From: Artocarpus heterophyllus
Taxonomy: Eukaryota; Streptophyta; Magnoliopsida; Rosales; Moraceae
DNA: 64,000 nt
NCBI GenBank assembly: GCA_025403435.1
Contig: CM046348.1
Coordinates: 32,440,703 to 32,504,702 of the forward strand
Direction: 5' to 3'
The position numbers were made by a program, and so were the translations under genes. Every line of letters starts with the position of its first letter. Position 1 is the first letter of the stretch. This document shows positions 21,253 to 33,698 of the stretch, piece after piece. A model generated the notes under the pieces. It saw nothing but the letters and a program-made list of their open reading frames with translations, was not told the DNA's origin and did not search any database.

Positions 21253-24200
21253 CTACCATATTGTTGTTTTTAGCCAAAAAAAAACTGTAGCTGAATTGTC
21301 ACAATATATCCTTAATGGCCTTGAAATTAAATCCACAATTCTAAGTCCAGAAATGAAACTCTTCATCCATACACTAGGCGAGGTAGCCTCAAAACAAGAT
21401 ATGAACTCAAACTCCATGGTAGAAGTAGTGATCAAAGTTTGCTTGTGCTTCTCCATGAAACAGCTCCTCCAGCTAAAAGGAAGACATATCCTGATGTCGA
21501 CCTTCTAGTGTCAAGGCATCTAGCATAATTAGAGTCAGAATATCTAATCACTTCCAGATTCTCAATTCGTCTGTACATAAGCATATAGTCTTTGGTTCCT
21601 TGAAGGTACCTCATTACCTTCTTGTAGCTTTTTAGTGGTCCAGACTTGGATTACTCTAATATCTTCCCAACATCCCAACGACAAATGCAATGTCAGGTCT
21701 TGTGCAGACCTGAGCATACATCAGGTTTCCAGTACCAAAAGCATATGGAATGTTTCGCATTTGTTCCCCCTCAAGGTCATTCTTCGGGCACTGGTCCAAA
21801 TTGAACTTATCACCCTTGACAATGGGAGTTATACTTGATGAGCAATCTTTCATCTGAAATCTCTCTAAAACCTTGTTGATATAGGTCTCTTGAAACAAAC
21901 CCAAAATACCTCTAATTATGTCTCTATATATCTTAATGCCAATGACATAAGATGCATCACCCATATCCTTCATGTCAAATTTTTTTGAGAGAAATTGTTT
22001 CACCTTATATAGCAAGCCCTTATCATTGGTTGCAAGTAAAATGTCATTCATATATAGGATAAGGAAACATATCTTACTCTTACTGACCTTCTAGTATGTA
22101 TATTGATCCATAATGTTCTCTACAAATCCAAATGAAGAGATAACATCATGAAATTTTAAATACCACTAACGGGAGGCTTGTTTCAATCTATATATGGATT
22201 TCTTAAGCTTGCACACCAAATGCTCACCATTACTAGAGGTAAATCCTTTTGGTTGTTTCATGTAAACCTTTTCCTCTAGTTCTCTATTGAGAAAAGCTAT
22301 TTTCACATCCATCTATTGCAACTCCAAGTCAAAATGCATAACTAAAGCCATAATAATGTGGAAGGAATCTTTCTTAGACATAGAAGAGAAGGTCTCCTTA
22401 TAATTAATCCCTTCCCTTTGAGTGAATCATTTAGCAATGAGTCTTGCCTTATATCTTTCAATGTTGCCTAGTAAGTCTTTTTTGGTCTTAAAGACCTATT
22501 GACATCCAATGGCTTTAACACCATCAGGCAACTTGACAAGATCCCATATTCCGTTAAAGGCCATAGAATCCATCTTATCTTTCATGGCATCATACCAAAG
22601 TTTTGATTCTGCATAACTCATGGCTTGTAAAAATGTTTAGAATCATTTTCAGCTCTAATGTTGTAGTCCGATTCTTGCAGATACACAACATAATCACTAG
22701 GTATTGCTGATTTTCTTATTCTAGTAGATCTCCTTAATGTTGTACCAACATTTTCCTGAGGAACATGTTGATCAACTGGTTGTTCAATCATTTGGGCAAT
22801 TCCTAACTAGTTTGATCCACCAGATTATTGTCAGCAGCTTATGGAACTTCAATGATTGGTCACACAACACCTGTTTGAACTTGAGAGGTGTTATGAATGA
22901 TGATCAATCTATCGCCTGAGTAGGATGGTTGATCTTCAAAGTGATCCTTTTTAGGGACGATGTCTCATGATCAATCGCTCCCACTAATCAGGTCATTCTC
23001 AAGAAATTTTGCATTTTTTTATTCCACAATCCTAGTGGTGTGAAAAGGACAATAGAATCTGCAGCCCTTGGATTTTTTGGCATATCTAATAAAATACCCG
23101 CTAATAGTCCTTGGGTCCAGTTTCTTTTCTTATGGGTTGTAAACTCTCACCTCAGACGGGCAACCCCAAACGCGTATATGTTGCAAACTTGGTTTCCAAC
23201 CTTTTCACAATTGAAATGGCGTCTTTGGGACAGCCTTGGTTGGAACTCGGTTCAATATATACGCAGTCATTTTAAGAGCTTCAGTCCACAAAGACTTCGA
23301 AAGTTTAGAGTTACTTTGCATACTCTCCACCATGTCCATTAATGTTCGGTTTCATCTTTCTGCCACACCATTCTGACCCTGGGAACCAGGCATGGTGTAC
23401 TGGGCAACTATCCCATGCTCTTGAAGAAACTTCACAGATGGACTAGCCGCCTATCCATTCTCAGTGTATCTACCATAATATTCTCCACCTCTATCTATCT
23501 TCACAATCTTAATTTACTTTTCGCATTGTTTCTCTACTTTAGCCTTGAAAACCTTAAAGGCGTCTAATGCTTCATCCTTTGTATGAAGCAAGTAGAGATA
23601 CATGTATCGTGAGTAATCCTCTATGAAAGAGATGAAGTATTTCGGATCATGTGAGTCCATGTCTAGACTTCAAATACCTAAATGCATGATTTCCAACATG
23701 GTTGTACTCCTCTTCGCACCTTTCTTGGATTTGTTGGTCTGGTTTCCCTTAATGCAGTCCACACAAGTATCAAAATCAGTAAAATCCATAGTACTGAGTA
23801 CTCCATCATTTGCCAATCTCTTAATCCTCTCTATAGAGATATGTCCCAATCTCTGGTGTCATAATATGGAGGAATCCTCATTTATAACACATCGCTTTTA
23901 TGCCAGCGTGAACATGCACAGTATTGTAAGTGGTATTGTTTTGCAAATCAATAGAGAAAAGACCATTGGACAAGGTACCATTTCCAACAAGATTTGATTT
24001 ATAAAACAAACTGAAAGATGTTTCATAAAAATTAAAAGAAAAACCTAATGGTACAAGTCTCGAAATTGAAATAATACTTCTAAAGAAATTTGGAACATAA
24101 AAAGTCCTTTCCAAATGCAAAATAAAGCCACTACTTAAAACTAAAGTGCATGTCCCAACAGCTTCCACATGTGATCGCATCTTGTTTCCATAATAAATGC

Positions 24201-25035
24201 CTTCCTCACTTTGTGTCGGTTTCCTTAGATTTCGCATACCTTGCAATGTATTCGAAACATGATTGTAGATCCAGAATCAATCCATCATGTGTTATAAGCC
24301 ATATCAACCATATTAGATTCATAACAGACAAATGAGATTGGTTTACCTTTCTTTTCAAGCCATTTCTAGAACTTTGAGCAATCCTTCTTCTTATGCCCCT
24401 TCTTCTTACTGAAAAAGCACTTGGACTCCTTAGGTTCCTTCTTGATTCCTCCTTGGGTGATATTATACCTTTCCCCTTTGGTTTGTCTTGCTTTCCATCC
24501 TTTCCCTGTGTTACATTCAAAGCACTCTCAGCCAGTTCCGTTATCAACCTACCCTTTTCTTGAACACACATGTTCATCAATTCATTAATTGACCATTTTT
24601 CCTTATGGGTATTGTAGGAAATTTTGAAGGGTGCTGATGGAAGAGTGGTCAAAATATAGTGCACAAGGAAGGCCTCAAACATCTCAACCTCAAGTGTCTT
24701 CAATTGAGCCGCAATATCTCTCAACTTCATGATGTGCTCACGCACACCTCTCACTCCAATGAGCCTTGTGGATGTAAACTTTATGATCAAAGTGCTGGCA
24801 AGTGCCTTATTTGATGACTCAAATTCTCATCAATAGCCTTCAGTAATGCCTTGACATTGCTATGCTCCTCAATCGAGCCATGAATACTAGCTAAAATCTT
24901 AGTCTTTATGAACATCACACTGAGGCAGTTAGACCGCTCCCAACATTCATAAAGAGCAAGCTTATCCGGAGTGCTAGTTGAAGTAATTATTGGCTCGTCT
25001 TTCCTAATGACATAGTTAATATCCATGCACCTCAA
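21253..25035 (-). pseudogene. gag-pol of copia element B, heavily mutated
   Basis: From high to low coordinate. Gag (25035-about 24440), with LKAIDENLSHQIRHLPAL then LTTLPSAPFKISYNTHKEKW. Zinc knuckle (about 24420) CFFSKKKGHKKKDC, where the second Cys is now Ser. Protease WIDSGST (about 24280). Integrase (about 24200-22900), with KIDRGGEYYGRYTE and an NGVAERRNRTLMDMVE block. RT (about 22550-21656), whose YVDD box reads YMND, losing a catalytic Asp. RNase H (21620-21253), with TSTMEFEFISCFEAT and YCDNSA. Numerous stops and frameshifts make the copy non-autonomous. Confidence 0.88.
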
Positions 25036-26639
25036 ATGAAAGATAATTCTCTCCTTCCAAACTTAATAGTTCACCCACTAGTTTGGGAACATCACATTTT
25101 ATATCAGCAAAATTCGCAGGTTGCATAACTGCATAAAATTAAACACACATGCTTTCAATCAAAAATTGAGGCTACTGAACATATATCATGCTTTACCAAC
25201 GTAAATCATGTGTTAAACCAAGAATCTAGTGACATAAAACCTACCTCTAGGTTAAAGTTCTAATTTAGTTAGATCAATGTATAACCTTATGATAAAACTA
25301 TCAAATTATGCTCCTTTTCTTAATTTTTATAGGTAAATTAAGAAATATAATTTGATATTCTATCCTAACTAATCATACAAATATAACAGAAATTCTTGTG
25401 GGATAAAATCTATCATATTTAATATGATTAATCACAACTAATGTCATACTGTGATCCTAAGCACTTAATATATAATTTTGTCTAATTAAAGAAACTGTGG
25501 CTACTCCTTAATTATTCAAAATTATATGGACCACTTAACGTTTAATTTAATTCACGACTAAGCTCGTATAACTTGCACAAAATATAAGCAATGTGAATAT
25601 GAAAATTAATTTCGTGCACTAAAATTATTTAACTCAATTTTGCATGCATAATTAAACAATATATTATACACACAAATAATAAGACAAATAAATAATTTAA
25701 GCACATGAAAATCACAAATAATTATATGTACAAACATTTTTTATGCATAAATTAAGATTATCCATGCAAATAATATAATCTAGCACATAATTTTACAAAA
25801 TTTTAAAGTACTAAATTACTTTGCTTAATATTGCATTAAAATGTCAAAATTATACATATAGAATCACATGTGTACATAAATATACAAAATCATATCCACA
25901 CAGAAATGTATAATATTCATAGCAAATACCTAAATTATGAATATTACATATTATGAACAATTTCATAAATTATACCAAAATTATGAAAAAATCATAAAAA
26001 AAAAATCAAGATTAGTGGATATTATGAAAATTTCATAAAATATTAAAATTGTAAATTTTTATGAAATTTTTTCCAAAAACACTTAATTATGAGATTTGGA
26101 AAAAATACTCAATTTTTTTTTAATTTTTAGATTTTTGTTTGCCCAAAGAAAATGACATGTCGTTTTGGGCATTAAAGTGCAAAACGACATGTCATTTCAG
26201 TTCCTGAGAAATGATTCTAAATGCTACAAATGACATGTCATTTTACAGCTGGGTTTGCCAAAATGACATGTCATTTTGTTTGGTGGCTGTGCATAAAAAT
26301 GGCCAAAACGACTTCGTTTTTGCTTGGCTATACTTGGGTCAAAATGACGTGTTGTTTTTCCACTCGAGAAACTTCATCTTCAATTTCTAGCCAGGTCAAT
26401 TTGACCTGATTTTGACCTCGTTCCAGACTTGGTTCTTTTTTCACCATCTGAACTCCGTTTTTGACATTTCAAATTACAGAAAACTTAGAAATCCAACATC
26501 TTAATGATTTCTAACCTTAGCTTTCAACAAAATGTTCTAAAATAAAAACCTAAAATCTACAAAAAAAAAATTACATAAACTTTTAAAAAACTAAGTATTG
26601 TTTTTTACAGATCACCATATGCAAGGCAGAGGTAAATGT
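25036..26639 (-). other. Untranslated leader of element B
   Basis: About 1.6 kb between the primer binding site and gag on the minus strand, mostly very AT-rich with repeated short TTATG/AAATT motifs (25600-26100). No ORF with a known domain. An array of ACATGT-centred palindromes occupies 26147-26360. Confidence 0.65.
26147..26360. repeat. Array of AAAATGACATGTCATTTT palindromes
   Basis: At least four close copies centred on ACATGT occur near 26149, 26180, 26227 and 26259. Two diverged relatives (AAAACGACTTCGTTTT near 26303, AATGACGTGTTGTTTT near 26341) follow. Each is a dyad of 16-18 bp, at irregular spacing of 32-45 bp, in the untranslated leader of element B close to its primer binding site. 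Confidence 0.8.
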
Positions 26640-26654
26640 CACTTTCATATCAAA

Positions 26655-27078
26655 TGTTAGATCTCCTAAGAATCTAATATGTAATGTCAATAAGCATAAA
26701 AGATCAAAACGCGGAAACATAAAAAATCGGTTACCTCCTTCCATTGCTGTTTCTTGAAGGCTAATGGTATTCTCCTTAGTTTTCAGGTTTGAATGTTCTT
26801 CTAAACCTTAGTAATCTCTAATCGATGGTGTAATTTTTTGAAGTGAGATTATAGGCTCTAGAGACCCAAGAATTTTGTAGTCTAAATGTAGTACTTTGTC
26901 CCTCGTAGAGTTTTTTGTTTTTAACTGTGCAAAAGTCATGAGTAGTTACCAAATAGTTTTAAAAACATTAAAACCGCTCCTAAATTGATAGGAATTATGG
27001 GCCACATTCAAAAATGGTATTTTTTGTCCAAAAATCCCAACATCGAAAACGGTCATTTTTGTCCAAAAAATCCCAACA
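26655..27078 (-). repeat. 5' LTR of element B
   Basis: A 424-bp LTR reading TGTTAGATC...CCCAACA on the plus strand. It is paired with the split copy at 10731-10971 and 20597-20775. The inside edge (26640-26654) carries a degraded primer binding site: the minus strand reads TTTGATATGAAAGTG where TTTGGTATCAGAGCC would be expected. Confidence 0.88.
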
Positions 27079-27083
27079 CTATT
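27079..27083. other. TSD of element B, right copy (CTATT)
   Basis: CTATT directly follows the LTR end ...TCCCAACA and matches 10726-10730 exactly. Confidence 0.9.
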
Positions 27084-28108
27084 AATAATCAAATGTGGAG
27101 AGAAAAGCAGATAATTGCAAAAGTAAAAAAGAAAATAGGTCTTTAAAAAAAACATAGGTCTTAAAAGAGAGAGAGAGAGAGGGAAGATATCATAGAGGAA
27201 AAAAGTAGAGACGTCGAAAAATTTAGTTTGCAATAGCAAGCGGGTTTTACCACTGACAAAGGTTTACTGCCCCAACAAGACCCCTGTCCTAGTTTGTTCT
27301 TTTTGCTGATGGTTCAGAAAAAAACAAAGTATAAAAACTTTAAAAGCCCCTGACAACGGACTGTAGAAACCCTAGCATAGTTTTTATAGAGAGAGTAAAT
27401 AGTATATGAGTAATAAATTCACACCTACCTTGAAATGAAACATAAAAATACCCACAAATACATAAAAAACTAAAATCCCAAAATCCCTCCCCTGCCATTG
27501 GAGACCCATTCGTGCCAGAGACCAGCTTCGATGGCGCCGCCATCGTTGTTGTCTTAGCCCGTCATTGTTATCGTCGCATCATCTCTAACCACTTTCTCCC
27601 CCCTCCTCCTTCTCCTTTCTCTCTCTTTCTCTGTCTCATCTCACGTCCTTAGCCTTTAATCTCATATCCTTTGACCTCTACGACCCCAGTACCGAGTTTG
27701 TCATCATTGCCAGAGAGAGGTAATGAAACGAGGTTCACCACCGTGAAGATCAACAATGAGAAAAGTGATGAGTCGAACCTCAAGGACCGTTCATCATCAA
27801 ATCTTTGGTACAAACCTGGCACTAGTTTCATCTTGCTATCGTCGTCTTGCTGTTTGCCCAAATTCACTGTCATTGTCAGATACAGAGCGAAGGGGGATGA
27901 AAACAGGTTTTTCTGATTTGGGTTAAAGTTAGGGTTTTTTGATTTGGGGTTAGTTGAATTTGGGTCAAATTGGAAAATTATGCAACTTAACTTTTTCAAA
28001 GTGCTATTTATAAACATGTTAATTAATTATGATATTTACTTCTCTTGGCTTTATAATTTTGTTATTTAATATGATTTCTCTAACCTTAGTATTAGTAGCA
28101 GTACTAGG
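27084..28108. other. Interval between elements B and C, no gene recognised
   Basis: The sequence right of B contains a GA repeat (about 27165-27182) and a GC-richer patch (27480-27900) with modest open frames on both strands and a pyrimidine-rich tract. None shows a domain I recognise. A decayed gene fragment or retroelement leader is possible but not supported. Confidence 0.45.
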
Positions 28109-28864
28109 TGCTGGGGTATAATTTTATTAGGCCCAAATTGTCCACAGGCCCAGGGGGCCCATAGTGGTAATATGGGTTGAATAGAGCAAATTGAGTCAAT
28201 CAACGTGAGATGTGCAAATCGAATTCGTTTCATTCGATCGACTCGATCTTACTTGCATTCATATTGCATCGATTGTTGAAGGTAAGTCAGACTCCTCTCT
28301 AAGTGTCCAACTGAATCGATTGCCACAAGTTGACAGTTATCAGCGCGAACAGGCCGGTTGTTACACTTTTGATCATAAACTAGAATATGGAGAAAGCACG
28401 ATTCTTGCAGCATATTATAGGTTACCACGTGTCCCACTATTGTGGTTACCCACAAAGCATCACTCCACTCCATCAGATGGTTGGAGGTAGGGCTCATCCC
28501 TACTCTATATAAAGGGATAGCTTCTTTATTGTGAAGGGGAGATATAGAGAAAAACATACAAAAACTCTGTCGAATTAAATTCTCATCTTTTCTTTTTACT
28601 CTCTTATAATCTATACCCAAAAATCATATTCTAGTGAAATACAGTAGACGTAGCTCATTTAATAGAGTGAACCACTATAAATTCTACATGGTGTACTTTC
28701 ATTTTTACAACATTATTTTATTCTGTCCATTACAATTTGATCTTGCACATTTACTTGAGCTAGTAGGTCCAATTAACGGTGATTTGAGGGCTCAAGTTCC
28801 TTCGACAAAATACAAATGATCCAAATTAATATTTTCATATTTGATTGTAGATCCATTGTCTACA
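28109..28864 (+). repeat. 5' LTR of element C
   Basis: A 756-bp LTR, TGCTGGGGTATAATTTTATT...GTCTACA, aligned with 41392-42145. A TATATAAA box lies at 28506-28513. Directly after it, ATTTGGCACCCACCATGG (28865-28882) is the presumed primer binding site; I do not assign the tRNA. Confidence 0.9.
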
Positions 28865-28925
28865 ATTTGGCACCCACCATGGTGCATTTTGATCATCAAC
28901 TCCAAGATCTCTAGCTCGACTGCAA

Positions 28926-31900
28926 ATGGTTGACAATTATGACAACCAACACCCACCGAAAATTCCAAGTGCAGGGATTGAAACAACCCAAGAAAACCAT
29001 CAAATGGAAGCTCTTACGGCAGAAATCGAGACTCTAAAGAAAATGCCCCAAGACCAAGCAGCGTACTCCTAAGAGCAAGAGAAGAGACTGGAACAACTCA
29101 GCATTGAAAACTCGACCCCTAAGAAGTCAGATTAGTTATCAGCACTCTCAGATGGCCTTCTTGTCATATTATTACCCGTACTACAGATATTCATTGTTTC
29201 CAGCAAAGACGGCAGCATAGTGGTAGTTTCAGACGCCACAACCAACCAAACAGCCATCCTTTTACAGCCCCATTAGGAGGATGCAACCCCTCTACACTCA
29301 CTCAACACCGACACCAGCAGCTTCTTTCACAACAACTCCAATAACTATAGCAAACCTAGCGGCATCAGCTGCAACAACTACAACGATGAATCCTCGCCCA
29401 GAAACAAATAGAAGAAATGAAGAAGGGCATGAAGAATAGGAAACAGTCGAACCGATAGTTTGATTCGAAGTCACTTTGACGCGGCCTCTAGTAACTCCCA
29501 AGTCTAGTCAATATATAATGAAGGAGATACTCGAACAAAAGACAAAGCTCGTGGAGGAGAAAATCAATCAAAAGGTCTCAAAGGCAACGAGTAAGGCCCC
29601 AGCTCGATGATATCTCGAAGAACATTTGAGAAATCCCATTTACTAGAAGAATCACTTCGGTAGTCCCTCAGAAGTATGGAAACCTTATATTCGCTCACTT
29701 CGATGGGACATCAGATCCGAAGGACCACCTATTGTAGTATAAAAACGTGGTTAGTGCAACTAGCATACCGGACTCGATTTTGGATGAGATGATGTGCAAG
29801 CTGTTTGCACAATCTCTTAAAAGACCAGCGTTTTGATGGTTCAGCAACCTACTGTGACACCCGTTATTCTCTTAAGGGTATTAAGGTAATTAGATTAATT
29901 ACCTAGTATATATATAAAAAAAATCAGAAAATCTCTCATAATTCGAAACTCTCTCTCTCTACTTTCTCTCTCTAAAAAAATTCTCTCTCTCTCCTCAAAG
30001 ATCGTTTGAGATTTCGGCATCCGTTTTCGACACCTCCCGCACCAATGGAAAGCTCTCGACGAGCTGAGTCCAACGAGGTGCCGCGCCGCCCAAAACGCCG
30101 CCGGAGGAGACCACACGCGCCGCCCAAAGTGGCGGCAAAACCCATTTCTTTCCGACGAGATATCTTCGCCGTCCGACGTCCGATCGACGTGATTCTTGTT
30201 CCTACACGACCATCGTGATGAGAGGAACAAAACCCACCCTTGGTGGCAGCTCAACAACCGCCGGATTGCTCCGCCCGCCTATTGTCGTCGTGCGCCGCCG
30301 CCCCCATGGTGGAACTCCGCCTTGTCGGAGGAGGTGACTGACACCACCCCTCCCAATGAGTTCAGAGGATCAAGGGGAGTAAAACCCCTCGATCAATTGC
30401 ACGGAAGGAGCCGGTTTCGCCGGAGAACGGCCAACGCCGCCGTCAACCGCCGCGGGAGCCTCCGTTTTGGCTCTTCCCAGCCACGTTTCTTCAAATTGGA
30501 TGAGGGGAAATGCTCATAGGAGGATGGGTAGCAAAAACCCTCAGCCAATTTCAGGTTTCCATCGTCGAAGAATCAAGATCGGAGCTCATCTATTTCTACC
30601 GACGTTGTACTTCACGACCCGCTATGTTAGAGGCAGAATTAGGTGAAATTGACCCCGCCATTGGACTCAGAAGGGTCGATTTAGGGGGGGTAGGCCCGAG
30701 CCCAGCTGCCAACGGACCCCGATTGACGCCGGTCAACGCCGGTCAAAGTCGCTCAACGCCGGTCAACGGTGGTCAACGCCGATCAACGGCCAGTCAAAGG
30801 CTAAATTGGAATTTTGTGATCCGGACCTCCGATCGAAGATCCGAGACCGCCTCTCGACTTGTTTCGATGCTCTGGATGCAATGGTGACCTCCGTTTGAGC
30901 AAATTCCACTCTGATGAAAATCATCCGGTACCGATTGCACGCGAATCGAGGCGATTCAAACAGCAGTATCGGAGTCCAGAATGACGTTTTCAAGAATGTA
31001 TGATCTTCAGGAAGCATTCCTAGCCATTCATAGTCGCTCGAGGAGCACTACAGAGGATACTTCGTAGATACAGCGAGATACAACTAGATCTGTTTTGCTT
31101 GGAGTTCAAGATCAAGGGAGTATGGAGCTAACGTTAATTGATTCCAGGATTAAGAGAATGTTGATAAGCTTGAAAGGTAGGGATTCTATTACTCATCTTT
31201 TGTGAGGTTTTTATAGAATTAAAATTGATTGTTTTGCCGCAATATATATATATCTATGTTGAACTGATATTATATGTGTATCACATATGAAACTATGACA
31301 TGGACTCGTCTTGTATTGTACGGCGAGGAACATAATGAATTGACACATGTTATAAATTGAGAAGCATGGTTAGGAAAATTAACTCTATTAATAATGATTT
31401 AATATAGAGAAATTGTGAGACATGAAAAGGGCGACGGTTACGTCCTTAGGCATGAATACCCAAAAAGGTAAAATAGGGGGAAGGTGATGACACTTCCTTG
31501 GGTTGAAAGTCCCAGAACACACTGTACAGGAATTGATTTGGTGAGGACTCGGGGCTTAATGTCCCCTCACCGGAACACCCTTGGAATGTTTATGGGGTGA
31601 TCAAGTGCGCCCATTTGGGTTTCGATGAGTTGAGTGATACTCAATTTAACATGGATACCTAGGAACAATGATGATTGGTAATATTTGTATAAATGTGTAA
31701 TTATGACACTTGGTAATGATTAACTACGGTATCCATAAGATGTGATCATAATAAACCTCATAATCTGGAATATGATGTAACCTACTAACCATGCAGTTTT
31801 TAATGTGGTAATGGCTTTCTCTACTGAGCATAGTGTTGCTCATTCCCTTATGTTTATATCTTTTCAGGACTCACTAAGTGTGAGGTGGCTACGAGAAATA

Positions 31901-32960
31901 TAGTTGAGGAAGTGATGTAACTATATTACATTGGGACTGCTCAATTGTAAAGAATGTTCTTCATGATAATGTAAGCATCAATTGTTACTTTCTGTGACTG
32001 TATTACAATGTGTTGAGGGTTAAAATGATGATGACAACAGTTTATATTATTAAATTTAAGGTGCTACATTAAAACTGTGGTTTATTTGTCGTTTATATTT
32101 TTATTTTTGAGTTGAGAGTTTTCATTTAAGTCCCGGGCAAATTTTATTTTTAAGGTTTTACTTTTATTATTTATTTTTATTTTATCTCATTAAAAACTGT
32201 TAACCCCCATATAGGGGCGTTACACCTACCTACCGGATCGATTGACAGCATCGAGGACCTCACGGACTCATTCGTCAAGGCTTACTCAGTGCACACAAAG
32301 ACCGACAAGACGACCAAAGATCTATGGTCAGTCATACAGAATCCAAGCGAATCTCTACGAGCGTATATCAAGAGATTCAACAAGACACTTTTTGAGATTT
32401 CAGATTTAAAAGATGGAACCGCTAGAGAAGCACTGAAGAAGGGGCTCTACCACAAATCCTATTTCAAAAGCAGTATATGTTTGGATTATCCCCAGACTAT
32501 CTAGGAAGCCTTGAATATAGCAAAAGGATGGATCGATCTGGAAGAAGGAAATGAGAGATGTGAGCAAGAGCTAGCAAGAAGTCGAGATCAGACTAGATAG
32601 GGAGAGAGACAAAAGAAGCTGAGGATCGATCGAAGAGGACGAACGAGGACTCCACCAAAGAGGGAATGGAAAAAGAGAGAGGAGAAGCCTCGATCAAAGA
32701 GTAGGCTACTGTCACCACCAAAGTATGCTCTGAATATATCTCCAACAAAACTAGTTACACAGTTGGAGGGAAAAAACTACGTAAGGTGGTTGGGCAAAAT
32801 GGCACCAAGCCGTTTCTACGATCTGTCAAAGTATTGTGAGTTCCATCGGGATACAGGGCATTTGACGGTCGGATGCAAAGTTTTGCAGTCAGAAATTGTT
32901 AAATTGCTTTAAAAAGGGCATTTGCAAGAGTATCTATCTGAATAAGGAAGAAAAGTCTAC
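28926..32960 (+). pseudogene. gag of gypsy element C, split by a solo LTR
   Basis: The start is probably at 28926 (MVDNYDNQHPPKIPS). An early part is rich in Gln/Glu. The conserved retrotransposon-gag part begins with TSVVPQKYGNLIFAHFDG and DPKDHL (about 29650-29740), continues MCKLFAQSLK...WFSNL to 29852, and resumes at 32225 as PTGSIDSIEDLTDSF. This is followed by NPSESLRAYIKRFNKTLFEI and a knuckle-like YCEFHRDTGHLTVGC (about 32830-32880). There are many stops and frame changes. The insertion separates two halves of one domain, which proves the solo LTR arrived later. Confidence 0.8.
29853..32224 (+). mobile_element. Solo LTR 1 (gypsy-type) in gag of element C
   Basis: It runs TGTGACACCCGTTATTC...ATAGGGGCGTTACA, 2,372 bp, with 5-bp TSDs CCTAC at 29848-29852 and 32225-32229, and gag continues across it. 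There are no internal retroelement genes, so it is a solo LTR left by recombination between two LTRs. It includes a CT-rich tract (about 29945-29995), a GC-rich leader-like part (30000-31100) with several overlapping open frames, and AT-rich sequence to the end. Termini and size resemble the long LTRs of plant Del/Tekay-type gypsy elements (inference). Confidence 0.9.
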
Positions 32961-33179
32961 GGGCTCGACAGAAGCGAGGAGGACAGAAGGATCGTCGAGA
33001 CAGGAGAAGACGCCATCACCACCACCAGTCTGAAAAGTTATTGGAGCCATTTGTGGCGACTCTATTTTTAGTGGCAATTTCGCTACCTAGATGAAAGCTC
33101 AATAGCGAAGAGCGAGCCAAGCTTCTCCTAGTTCGACAACTGATGAGTACGGTGAGCACACTATTTCATTTCACAGTGA

Positions 33180-33600
33180 TGAGGCGTTCTAGCTCGACAC
33201 TCCACATGGCAATGCTTTGGTTGTGAAGGTCAACATCGCAAACTGTGAAATTGGTAGAATATTGGTTGACAATAGAAGTTCAGCCAACATCTTATTCCTC
33301 TGACACTGAAGGAGATGGAAATTGACAAAGAAGAGGTCAAGAAATCTACCACGTCATCGGTAGGTTTCAATGGCGAATCGACAACAGCCATTGGGAGAAT
33401 CAAACTCCTGATTTATACAGTAGGTGAAAACAAGATGATGAGTTTTCTTGTTATGGACTGCCCTTCGGGGTATAACATCATTCTTAGGCGGCCTTGGATA
33501 CACGCCATAAAGGCCATCCTGTCAACATACCACCAGACAATCAGGTTTCCAATGAAGCAAGGGATTAGAAAGATTCGAGGAGGCCAAGAGGTAGCATAGA
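33180..33600 (+). pseudogene. Aspartic protease of element C, active site altered
   Basis: The frame around 33190-33300 reads VKVNIANCEIGRILVDNRSS, where the family usually has VDTGSS: Gly is replaced by Arg and Thr by Asn, so the protease is probably inactive. A stop follows (about 33301). The rest of the domain (33315-33599, GRIKLLIYTVGENKMMSFLV and YNIILRRPWIHAIKA) is the expected C-terminal half with the flap and ILGRPWI-like segment. Confidence 0.78.
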
Positions 33601-33698
33601 GCTGTTATGCCATGGCTATCAAGCTAAAGAAGGCTTTATAGCAATTACAGACAAGTCAGTAAAACAAATCAAGTAATTAAGACTACATCGAATCAGCT

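Larger units (their letters stand above)
10731..27078 (-). mobile_element. Ty1/copia element B, complete but decayed, split by element A
   Basis: A copia element on the minus strand: 5' LTR 26655-27078, leader, gag-pol 25035-21253, 3' LTR 10731-10971 continued at 20597-20775. It is flanked by the 5-bp TSD CTATT (10726-10730 and 27079-27083), so both ends are certain. Element A (10972-20591) sits inside its 3' LTR. Without A and the duplicated five bases, B is about 6.7 kb. Its two LTRs differ at many positions (about 85-90% alike by eye), clearly more than the LTRs of A, which agrees with B being older. All domains carry stops or frameshifts. Confidence 0.92.

Noticed and set aside
27649..28017. 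A 122-residue minus-strand frame left of element C
   Set aside because: No recognised domain, a low-complexity Asn/Pro start and an overlapping frame on the other strand. It is not supported as a gene.
29895..30887. Several overlapping open frames of 70-125 residues in a GC-rich block
   Set aside because: The block lies wholly inside solo LTR 1, the frames overlap on both strands, and none shows a known domain. GC-rich sequence makes chance open frames likely.
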